A DNA stretch of 64,000 bases, taken from an uncultured Clostridia bacterium (GTDB taxonomy: Bacteria; Bacillota; Clostridia; Oscillospirales; Acutalibacteraceae). Shown in pieces: positions 24,898 to 32,201 of this stretch. The translations under genes and the position numbers were made by a program. The number at the start of each line of letters is the position of its first letter. The first letter of the stretch is position 1. The notes beneath the pieces are model-generated. The model was not told the origin of the DNA and made no database searches. It saw only the letters and a program-made list of their open reading frames with translations. The stretch covers positions 1-64,000 of the forward strand of contig CANQXE010000010.1 of the NCBI GenBank assembly GCA_947627725.1, given 5' to 3'.

Positions 24898-25706
24898 TTT
24901 CTGATATCACAATCGGACAGTATTTTCCCGGAAATTCCGTCATTCATAAAATGGACGCAAGAATGAAGATTATATTGACTCTTCTTTTAATTGTATCTAT
25001 TTTTCTTTGTAAAAATATTGTATCTCTTCTGGCAGTTGTAATATGCACGGTTTTACTTGTTCTTATATCAAAAATATCGTTAAAAACCGTTTTCAAAAGC
25101 ATCAAGCCTTTGGCTTTGATTATTATAATTACTTCTCTGCTTAACCTGTTTTACGGCAGAGGGGAGCCTCTTGTTCAGCTCGGCAGGCTTAAGATAACAC
25201 AAAACGGAATAGAAACCGCAGTATTTATGGCGATACGTATTATAACGCTTGTTATAATCAGCTCGCTTTTGACATATACAACCTCACCGACAGAACTGAC
25301 GGATGCGCTTGAAAGATTGCTTAAGCCGCTTAAGCTTATTAAGGTTGATGTTCACTCAATAGCTATGACAATGACCATTGCGCTCAGATTTATTCCCACT
25401 CTTATTGAGGAAATTGAAAAGATAATGGCGGCGCAGAAATCACGCGGAGCGGAAATGGATTCGGGCGGACTGATTCACAGGGTAAAGGCTCTCATACCCG
25501 TTATTATACCGTTGTTTATATCATCTTTCAGGCGTGCCGGCGAGCTTGCTTACGCAATGGAGTGCAGGTGCTACCGCGGCGGCGAGGGAAGAACAAAAAT
25601 GAAGGTAATGAAATTTTCTGCAAGGGACTTTGCGGCCCTCGCGGTTGTAATAATTTTTATGACGGCAATTGTTGCGTCTAATTATTTATTAAAAAATGTT
25701 ATATGA
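24894..25706 (+). CDS. ecfT: ECF transporter transmembrane coupling protein EcfT
   Basis: 270 residues, about five helices. YFPGNSVIHKMDARMKI is the family N-terminus and two coupling-helix motifs are visible (QKSRGAEMD and MECRCYRG, both of the A-R-G type). It starts with TTG at 24894 that overlaps the ecfA2 stop (TTGA), with GGGGAGGTG 8 nt upstream. No S component is encoded nearby, so the module probably serves several unlinked substrate binders. Confidence 0.93.
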   Translation: MISDITIGQYFPGNSVIHKMDARMKIILTLLLIVSIFLCKNIVSLLAVVICTVLLVLISKISLKTVFKSIKPLALIIIITSLLNLFYGRGEPLVQLGRLKITQNGIETAVFMAIRIITLVIISSLLTYTTSPTELTDALERLLKPLKLIKVDVHSIAMTMTIALRFIPTLIEEIEKIMAAQKSRGAEMDSGGLIHRVKALIPVIIPLFISSFRRAGELAYAMECRCYRGGEGRTKMKVMKFSARDFAALAVVIIFMTAIVASNYLLKNVI

Positions 25707-26437
25707 GAAATTTGCTTTTAACAATTCAATATGACGGAAGTAATTATCACGGCTGGCAGGTACAGCAAAATGCCTTATCAGTTCAGGAGGTTTTTCAAAA
25801 CGCCGTCGAAAGGGTCTTTTCCGAAAGGCTTGATATAATCGGTTGCAGCAGGACAGATACGGGTGTTCACGCAAATATGTACTGCTTGACATTAAAAACC
25901 GATATGAACATAAGCGATGACGGTGTAATCTTTGCGCTTAACACAATGCTTCCGCCCGATATATCGGTTACCGGCTGCCGTGAGGTTTGCGATGATTTTC
26001 ATCCCCGTTATTCCTGCAGGTCGAAAGAATATATTTATAAAATATATAACGGAAAAATAAGAAATCCTTTTTACCATAAATATGCTCTTCATTATAGGTA
26101 TAATATTGACGCCGATTATCTTAACAGAGAATGCAAGGCGTTTATAGGCACATATGATTACCGTGCCTTTTGTTCCTCAAAAAGTGACGTGGAGGATTAT
26201 GTCAGAACTGTTACAGGCTTTGATGTATGGCGTGAAAATGATATGGTATACTTCAGGGTTGAGGCAGACGGCTTTCTCTACAATATGGTAAGGATTATGG
26301 TCGGCACTCTGCTCTTTGTTTCTGAGGGTAAAATTAAAGAGGGAGAGCTTATTAATATAATAAATTCAAAAAACAGGAGAGCGGCAGGTAAAACAGCCCC
26401 GCCTCAAGGGCTTTATCTGAACAAAATCAATTACTGA
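25703..26437 (+). CDS. truA: tRNA pseudouridine(38-40) synthase
   Basis: 244 residues. Catalytic Asp in GCSRTDTGVHA, RNA-binding YDGSNYHGWQVQ near the N-terminus, and FLYNMVRIMVGTL near the C-terminus. The ATG overlaps the ecfT stop (ATGA). The ecfA1-ecfA2-ecfT-truA order is widespread in Bacillota. Confidence 0.94.
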   Translation: MRNLLLTIQYDGSNYHGWQVQQNALSVQEVFQNAVERVFSERLDIIGCSRTDTGVHANMYCLTLKTDMNISDDGVIFALNTMLPPDISVTGCREVCDDFHPRYSCRSKEYIYKIYNGKIRNPFYHKYALHYRYNIDADYLNRECKAFIGTYDYRAFCSSKSDVEDYVRTVTGFDVWRENDMVYFRVEADGFLYNMVRIMVGTLLFVSEGKIKEGELINIINSKNRRAAGKTAPPQGLYLNKINY

Positions 26438-26448
26438 CAGGTGGCGCT

Positions 26449-27642
26449 ATGGCTGGCAATCAACGTGAAATGGAACGCCGTGAAAGGCGTGTCCAAAAGG
26501 AGAGAAAACATAAAAAAATATTATGGATAATCATTGCTGTTATTGTTCTTATCCTTATTATTATGAAAGTCTGTGAAATTAATATTAATTCCGTAAAGGA
26601 GCGTTTTACTGATGAGGATGGGAAATTCACTTTAACACATGGAGTAGCGGAAGATAATTTTCCGTATAGTCTTGACGCGTCTCAAAATGTATCTGTAATC
26701 AATATCAATAATAAGCTGGGTATCATGACGCCGAGCAGTTTTACCGTTCTTAACAGCAATGACGCTGACACCGAGTATGTATTTGAACACGGCTATTCAA
26801 ATCCTGTTCTTGAAACAGCGGGGATTTATTCGCTGATATACGATCAGGGCGCTAAAAATTACAGGCTTGATACTGTAAGCTCTGCCGTATATGAGCAGGA
26901 AACGGAGAATACTATTTTATGTGCGGATGTTTCAAAAAACGGTACAGTTGCCGTTGCCACAACATCAAACGAAAAAATCTGCGATATTACCGTTTATTCA
27001 AAATCGCTTGAAAAGACGCTTCAAATCAGTACCTCTGACGGATATATAGTTGCAATGGCGCTGAGCGATAACGGAAAAAAGGTTGCCGCCGCTGTTATAA
27101 CAGGTGAAAACGCGGACTTAAAAACATCTGTTTACCTATATGATGTATCGAGCGGTTCAGCTGACGCAAAAGCGATTGAGTTGCCGCATGGCTCGGTCAT
27201 TGACATCAGCTATACATCAAAAAATGTTATAGTTGTCGGTGACAGCTACGCGGGAATGATCAAAAGCAGCGGCAAATATGAGGAAATCTATGCAGAGGAC
27301 TCTATAAGCGCACGCTGTATCAGCTATACTCCTGCGGGCGATTTGATTCTGGTTTATAATTCGTACAGCAATTCAACGGATAATGTTGTGTCTTATATAA
27401 AATCAAACGGAAAAATAAAAAATGAAATAAAGGTCAGCGGCAATATTAAATCCGTAACCGCATCATCAAGTCTTGTCAGCGTTCTGACAAACAGCGAAAT
27501 TATCAGCTTCAATCTTTCAAATTCCGAGGAAAAAGGAAGAATATTAACCGATGATTCGTCAAAATCCATTTGCCGTATGGGTTCTGAAATTTTTGTTCAT
27601 AAACAGTCGTTTATTGACAGAAGCGAGGCAGAAACAAATTGA
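26449..27642 (+). CDS. DUF5711 membrane-anchored beta-propeller-like protein
   Basis: 397 residues: a basic cytosolic start (MERRERRVQKERKHKK), one transmembrane helix (about 25-42) and a large external domain whose repeated strands (VAVATTSNEKICDITVYSK, KVAAAVITG, LYDVSSG) look like a WD/propeller fold, as in DUF5711 of Clostridia. No enzymatic motif. AGGTGGCG precedes the ATG; 11 nt after truA, and the stop overlaps cvpA. Function unknown; a cell-envelope role is inferred from topology. Confidence 0.75.
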   Translation: MAGNQREMERRERRVQKERKHKKILWIIIAVIVLILIIMKVCEININSVKERFTDEDGKFTLTHGVAEDNFPYSLDASQNVSVININNKLGIMTPSSFTVLNSNDADTEYVFEHGYSNPVLETAGIYSLIYDQGAKNYRLDTVSSAVYEQETENTILCADVSKNGTVAVATTSNEKICDITVYSKSLEKTLQISTSDGYIVAMALSDNGKKVAAAVITGENADLKTSVYLYDVSSGSADAKAIELPHGSVIDISYTSKNVIVVGDSYAGMIKSSGKYEEIYAEDSISARCISYTPAGDLILVYNSYSNSTDNVVSYIKSNGKIKNEIKVSGNIKSVTASSSLVSVLTNSEIISFNLSNSEEKGRILTDDSSKSICRMGSEIFVHKQSFIDRSEAETN

Positions 27643-28313
27643 ATTACATTGATTTAGCGTTTATAATAATAACTGTTTTAATGGTAATAATAGGCGCGCG
27701 AAAGGGATTCCTCGTATCTCTTTTAAGTATGCTGAGATTTTTTATCGGCGTACCTCTTTCGTTTTTTGTAAGCGGAAGGTATTATCAGCAAGCTTACGAC
27801 AGCTTTATAAAAGAGAATGCCTACAATGAGGTCTTAGAGAAAATCAGTCAGTCACAGTCCGTAAACAGCATCATTAAAGCTGTTGATGAATTTACAGATT
27901 CACTGCCGAGCGTATTTTCTCAGGGTATTGATACGGATTCTTTTAAAAATCTTTCCGTTGAGGAAATAAGCAGAACAGTGACCGATTCGGTTGTTGAGCC
28001 GATTGCGCTGATTATAATTAAAATAATTCTGTTCATAATAACCTTTGTTCTTTTTTATATTGCCGCGGGCATAGTTATTTTCCTTATAAAAAGTCTTCAG
28101 AAAAAGGAGCATATGCCTCTAAAGCACACAAATTCTTTTCTCGGGGGAGTGTTCGGACTGCTCAAGGCAGTTGTCCTGATATTTACCGTTTCAACAATCA
28201 TAGGCTATATGTCTGATATTCTTCCTCAGGATAATTCATTTATAAAGCAGGCTGAAAGCAGTTATGCTTTGGAATTTATAAATACTGATAATCCGCTTTT
28301 GAAACCGTTATAG
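27639..28313 (+). CDS. CvpA-family membrane protein
   Basis: 224 residues. N-terminal IDLAFIIITVLMVIIGARKGFL is the CvpA hallmark, and later helices include IKIILFIITFVLFYIAAGIVIFL and a region with SFLGGVFGLLKAV. In E. coli CvpA is linked to colicin V export; in Clostridia the role is unclear. It uses a TTG start overlapping the preceding stop (TTGA), which points to coupled translation. Confidence 0.8.
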   Translation: MNYIDLAFIIITVLMVIIGARKGFLVSLLSMLRFFIGVPLSFFVSGRYYQQAYDSFIKENAYNEVLEKISQSQSVNSIIKAVDEFTDSLPSVFSQGIDTDSFKNLSVEEISRTVTDSVVEPIALIIIKIILFIITFVLFYIAAGIVIFLIKSLQKKEHMPLKHTNSFLGGVFGLLKAVVLIFTVSTIIGYMSDILPQDNSFIKQAESSYALEFINTDNPLLKPL

Positions 28314-28324
28314 GAGGTATAAAT

Positions 28325-28948
28325 ATGAGTGATTTTAAGAAAAATGTCAGTGAGCTTTTTGAAGGCTGGAACACTATTCCGAACTGGCTTTCATTTATAA
28401 GAATTGCGCTTATTCCCGTATTTGTTGTACTGTTTTTAAAGGGACAGATTTTAACTGCGGTTATTATTATGATTTGCGCGGCGCTTACTGATTTGTTTGA
28501 CGGTAAGATTGCGAGAAAATTCAATCAGGTATCCAATCTCGGAAAAATACTTGACCCTATTGCCGATAAACTTTCTCAGATGGCGATTGTTGTGGTTTTG
28601 ATTGTTACATACTGGGATAATGCGATTAAGTATCTCTTTATGTTTTTTATTGTAAAAGAGCTTATTATGATTATCGGAGGGGCAATCCTGCTTTCACTCG
28701 GTATGCGTCCTACTGCTGCTGAAATTTGGGGCAAGGTTGCGACTAATGTGTTTTATATCGGTATGATTTTCATACTTGCGTTTGGTAAAAACGGTGCGCT
28801 GTGTGACATTACAGGTTTTACGCTTCCGGATGTTGTCACATGGATTTTAGTTACAATTTCCGCGATTTGCACGCTTATTTCACTTCTCGGATATGCTCCC
28901 GGATTTATCCGCCAGCTTAAAGAGAATAAGAAAAAAGAAAATCAATAA
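28325..28948 (+). CDS. pgsA: CDP-diacylglycerol-glycerol-3-phosphate phosphatidyltransferase
   Basis: 207 residues. The CDP-alcohol phosphotransferase motif D-G-x2-A-R-x8-G-x3-D-x3-D is seen as LFDGKIARKFNQ followed by LGKILDPIADKL; N-terminal WNTIPNWLSFIRI is typical of PgsA. Makes phosphatidylglycerol phosphate at the membrane. AGGAGG precedes the ATG. Last gene of the ruvC operon. Confidence 0.92.
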   Translation: MSDFKKNVSELFEGWNTIPNWLSFIRIALIPVFVVLFLKGQILTAVIIMICAALTDLFDGKIARKFNQVSNLGKILDPIADKLSQMAIVVVLIVTYWDNAIKYLFMFFIVKELIMIIGGAILLSLGMRPTAAEIWGKVATNVFYIGMIFILAFGKNGALCDITGFTLPDVVTWILVTISAICTLISLLGYAPGFIRQLKENKKKENQ

Positions 28949-28970
28949 AATATAAAATAATATAGATATT

Positions 28971-29025
28971 CGGGCAAAGTAAAACAAATTTGAACACGGT
29001 TTAATCTTCTGATTTGCTTTGTCCG
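28971..29025 (+). other. Bulged inverted repeat between pgsA and clpE
   Basis: CGGGCAAAG (28971-28979) can pair with CTTTGTCCG (29017-29025), stacking on CAAAT (28985-28989) with ATTTG (29012-29016) around a 22-nt loop. No T-run follows, so it is not a classical terminator. It lies just upstream of clpE and could be a regulatory hairpin or operator; I see no CIRCE or clear CtsR heptad repeat. Confidence 0.4.
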
Positions 29026-29059
29026 GTTGTTACAGACTTGTAATACAGGGAGAGGTTAA

Positions 29060-31369
29060 ATGAAAAGACAGATTTGTTCAAGATGCGGTGAAAGACCTGC
29101 GGTAGTTTTTATACAGAAAATGGAGGGAGAAAAGACTGTCCCGGAGGGCTTTTGCATAAAATGCGCCAGAGAGCTTAATATCGGCTCAATTAATCAGATG
29201 ATTGATAAAATGGGCATTTCGGACGATGAGCTTGAGATGGCGTCCGAGCAGATGGCGACTTTTATGGAAAATATGGGCGACTTCGATTTCGGCAGTCTCG
29301 GTGATATGTTTAATCCTGAAAATATGGACGGAGCCCAGACAATGCCGTTCACCGATTTATTCGGCGGTGAGCTGACAGAGCAAAACGGCAACGCGGATAC
29401 AAAAGGCGGCGGTAAAAGACGTTCAAAAAAGGGAAAAAAGAATTCACAGGACGAGACAAGAAAATTTTTAAATACGTATTGTAATAATCTTACCGACCGC
29501 GCAAAGCAGGGTAAAATTGATAATATCATCGGCAGAGAAAACGAGATTTCACAAGCTATCCAAATCCTTTGCCGACGTACCAAAAATAATCCCTGTCTGA
29601 TAGGCGAGCCGGGCGTAGGTAAAACGGCTATTGCGGAGGGTCTTGCAATTCGTATTGCTAAGGGACAGGTGCCTGCACGCATTGCTGATAAGGAAATATA
29701 TCTGCTTGATTTGACCGCTCTTGTTGCCGGTACTCAGTTCAGAGGTCAGTTTGAGGGCAGAATTAAGGGACTTGTTGATGAGGTTAAACACGAGGGAAAT
29801 ATTATTCTGTTTATTGACGAGGTGCATAATCTTGTCGGCACAGGCGATTCCGAGGGAACAATGAATGCCGCGAATATTCTTAAACCCGCTCTTTCTCGCG
29901 GCGAAATTCAGGTTATAGGCGCAACCACATTTAATGAGTACCGTAAGTATATTGAAAAGGACGCGGCGCTTGAAAGACGTTTTCAGCCGATTAAAATTGA
30001 GGAGCCGTCAATCGACGACGCTTACAAAATGTTACTCGGCATAAAAGGATATTACGAGGATTATCATAAGGTCTGCATCTCGGATTCTCTTGTTTACCGT
30101 GCCGTAACGATGTCCGAGCGTTTTGTTACAGACCGTTATCTTCCCGATAAGGCGATTGATTTGCTTGATGAAAGCTGTACCTGCGCAAACCTCAGAAATC
30201 CAGCAATCAGTAAATATCAGATGGCTCTTGACAGGAAGAAGCTTCTTGAGGGGAATATTGAAAAGCTCTCGGCGCCTGAAGAAAATGAGACAATTGACTA
30301 CGAACTGATAACCAAGTTTAAGAGCGAGGTTATGCAGATTGACGCTACTCTTCCTGAGCTTGAGGAAAAGGCAAAGGATAACCAGGTAATTGAGGCTGAT
30401 CTGGCAAAGGTAATTTCAATGTGGACCGGGATACCCGCCGCAAAAATTGAGCAGAATGATATTAAAAAGCTCGCGTCACTTGAGGATGAGCTTAAATTGC
30501 ATATTATCGGACAGGACGACGCAATTGAAAAAGTAGCTAATGCCGTAAGGCGCGGAAGAGTTCAAATAAGTCCTAAAAAAAGACCGCAGTCCTTTATCTT
30601 TGTAGGTCCTACCGGAGTAGGTAAAACAGAGCTTGTTAAACGTCTGGCAGACGCATTATTTGACAGCCCCGATAATTTAATCAGACTTGATATGTCTGAA
30701 TTTATGGAAAAGTTCAGCGTGTCAAGAATAATAGGTTCTCCTCCGGGATATGTCGGTTATGACGACGCGGGACAGCTTACCGAAAAGGTCAGAAGAAAAC
30801 CATACAGCGTTATTCTTTTTGACGAGATAGAAAAAGCGCATAAGGACGTTTTGAATATTCTTCTTCAGATACTTGACGAGGGAAGAATTACCGACGCACA
30901 GGGCAGGACTGTAAACTTTGAAAATACTGTTATCATTATGACGTCAAATGCAGGCTCGACGGATTCCGCCTCACTCGGATTTAACAAGTCGGCAGGGGAT
31001 ATTAATAAAGAGGTTACAATGAAGGCTCTTGAAAGATTCCTGAGACCTGAATTCCTCGGCAGAGTTGATGAGATAGTTGTATTCAATGCGCTCAGCCATG
31101 ATGATTTTGAAAAAATTGCCCGCCTTATGCTCGACGAGCTTGTTGAAAGCCTCAAGGATAAAGCAATAAATCTCGTTTATGATGACTCTGTACCTGTATT
31201 TCTTGCCAAAGAGGCATACGGCTCAAAGAAAAATGCGCGCGGACTGCGTGATGCCGTTAGACGTGAAGTTGAGGAAAAGCTTGCTAATGCGATTGTTTTC
31301 AATCAGGATGAGCAAATTGATGCCTTTACTTTATCAGCGCAGGATAAAATTGCAATAAAAATAAACTAA
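29060..31369 (+). CDS. clpE: Clp unfoldase ClpE-type (zinc-finger N-terminus, two AAA+ domains)
   Basis: 769 residues. An N-terminal four-cysteine zinc finger (Cys6, 9, 32, 35) replaces the ClpC-type repeat domain, as in ClpE. A Lys-rich linker leads to AAA+ domain 1 (Walker A GEPGVGKTAIAEG, Walker B ILFIDEVHNLVG) and domain 2 (GPTGVGKTELVKR, ILFDEIEKAH, the latter beside the ClpP-loop region). It unfolds damaged proteins for ClpP or by itself. GGGAGAGG precedes the ATG. The middle domain (about 400-450) is short. No clpP, ctsR or mcsAB is adjacent. Confidence 0.88.
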   Translation: MKRQICSRCGERPAVVFIQKMEGEKTVPEGFCIKCARELNIGSINQMIDKMGISDDELEMASEQMATFMENMGDFDFGSLGDMFNPENMDGAQTMPFTDLFGGELTEQNGNADTKGGGKRRSKKGKKNSQDETRKFLNTYCNNLTDRAKQGKIDNIIGRENEISQAIQILCRRTKNNPCLIGEPGVGKTAIAEGLAIRIAKGQVPARIADKEIYLLDLTALVAGTQFRGQFEGRIKGLVDEVKHEGNIILFIDEVHNLVGTGDSEGTMNAANILKPALSRGEIQVIGATTFNEYRKYIEKDAALERRFQPIKIEEPSIDDAYKMLLGIKGYYEDYHKVCISDSLVYRAVTMSERFVTDRYLPDKAIDLLDESCTCANLRNPAISKYQMALDRKKLLEGNIEKLSAPEENETIDYELITKFKSEVMQIDATLPELEEKAKDNQVIEADLAKVISMWTGIPAAKIEQNDIKKLASLEDELKLHIIGQDDAIEKVANAVRRGRVQISPKKRPQSFIFVGPTGVGKTELVKRLADALFDSPDNLIRLDMSEFMEKFSVSRIIGSPPGYVGYDDAGQLTEKVRRKPYSVILFDEIEKAHKDVLNILLQILDEGRITDAQGRTVNFENTVIIMTSNAGSTDSASLGFNKSAGDINKEVTMKALERFLRPEFLGRVDEIVVFNALSHDDFEKIARLMLDELVESLKDKAINLVYDDSVPVFLAKEAYGSKKNARGLRDAVRREVEEKLANAIVFNQDEQIDAFTLSAQDKIAIKIN

Positions 31370-31384
31370 ATTTTAAAAAAATAC

Positions 31385-31413
31385 TTGACACTTCGGCGGT
31401 CATTATGTATAAT
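31385..31413 (+). promoter_or_regulatory. Promoter of the five-tRNA array, inside a palindrome
   Basis: TTGACA (31385-31390), 17-bp spacer, TATAAT (31408-31413), full consensus. CGGTCATTAT (31397-31406) and ATAATGACCG (31412-31421) form a perfect 10-bp inverted repeat around the -10 element. Confidence 0.85.
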
Positions 31414-31427
31414 AATGACCGTTATAT

Positions 31428-31501
31428 GCGGGTGTAGTTCAATGGTAGAATCCCAGCCTTCCAAGCTGGTCGTGTGGGTTCGATTCCCATCACCCGCTCC
31501 A
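31428..31501 (+). tRNA. tRNA-Gly (anticodon TCC)
   Basis: Acceptor GCGGGTG/CACCCGC, anticodon loop CTTCCAAG, T loop GGTTCGATTCC, encoded CCA; 74 nt. First of five tRNAs on one transcript. Confidence 0.95.
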
Positions 31502-31505
31502 TTTT

Positions 31506-31582
31506 GCGCTGATAGCTCAGCTGGATAGAGCAACTGCCTTCTAAGCAGTAGGTCGGGGGTTCGAGTCCCTCTCAGCGCGCCA
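31506..31582 (+). tRNA. tRNA-Arg (anticodon TCT)
   Basis: Acceptor GCGCTGA/TCAGCGC, anticodon loop CTTCTAAG, T loop GGTTCGAGTCC, encoded CCA; 77 nt. Confidence 0.95.
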
Positions 31583-31625
31583 TAAGAGACACAGGATAAC
31601 AGCACTCAGGTGCTTTTATATATAT

Positions 31626-31703
31626 GGTGGGATTAGTTCAGTTGGTTAGAGCGCCAGTTTGTGGCACTGGAGGTCATCGGTTCGAATCCGATATCCCACC
31701 CCA
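31626..31703 (+). tRNA. tRNA-His (anticodon GTG)
   Basis: GTGGGAT/ATCCCAC acceptor with the extra 5' G (-1) opposite C73 that marks tRNA-His, anticodon loop TTGTGGC, T loop GGTTCGAATCC, encoded CCA; 78 nt counting G-1. Confidence 0.95.
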
Positions 31704-31778
31704 CTATTTGTTCATATATATTGAGCGCAGGTTCTGGTTTAATATGATTGAATCAGAGTCTTTTTTATCCCAAAATAT

Positions 31779-31853
31779 TGGGGTGTAGCCAAGCGGTAAG
31801 GCAACGGACTTTGACTCCGTCATGCGTGGGTTCGAATCCCGCCTCCCCAGCCA
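31779..31853 (+). tRNA. tRNA-Gln (anticodon TTG)
   Basis: Acceptor TGGGGTG/CTCCCCA (starts with the T-A pair usual for tRNA-Gln; one mismatch), anticodon loop CTTTGACT, T loop GGTTCGAATCC, encoded CCA; 75 nt. Confidence 0.93.
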
Positions 31854-31879
31854 GCACCTCGATAACAACGGGGTGATAT

Positions 31880-31955
31880 GATCCATTAGCTCAGATGGCA
31901 GAGCACTTGACTTTTAATCAAGGTGTCCGGGGTTCGACTCCCCGATGGGTCACCA
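31880..31955 (+). tRNA. tRNA-Lys (anticodon TTT)
   Basis: Acceptor GATCCAT/ATGGGTC (one G-U), anticodon loop CTTTTAATC, T loop GGTTCGACTCC, encoded CCA; 76 nt. Last of the array. Confidence 0.95.
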
Positions 31956-31958
31956 GTC

Positions 31959-32009
31959 AAAAGCCTTGAAATCCCTTTATTTACACGGATTCCGGGGCTT
32001 TTATTTTTC
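31959..32009 (+). terminator. Terminator of the tRNA array
   Basis: AAAAGCC and GGCTTTT, with inner GAAATCC/GGATTCC, then TTATTTTTCT. Confidence 0.75.
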
Positions 32010-32080
32010 TTTAATAATATTCTATGGATTAACGGTGATTTTATAGTAATTTGTATCATTTTTCCAATTCGTTAAAATCA

Positions 32081-32110
32081 TTGACAAAGTGATTGTATGA
32101 ATGTTAATAT
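32081..32110 (+). promoter_or_regulatory. Promoter of the Fn3/CHAP gene
   Basis: TTGACA (32081-32086), 18-bp spacer, TAATAT (32105-32110). Leader of about 85 nt. Confidence 0.65.
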
Positions 32111-32201
32111 TATTACTATTATAAAACAAATCAGATATATATTGTTGAGATACAATATTCAGATTATTATAACAGGACTTACGGGGGAGAAGTTTTAAAT
32201 T

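Noticed and set aside
31366-31886. Reverse-strand open frames with TPDLLLRRQLLYPAEL-like text across the tRNA array
   Set aside because: They are antisense readings of tRNA genes, a well-known annotation artefact.
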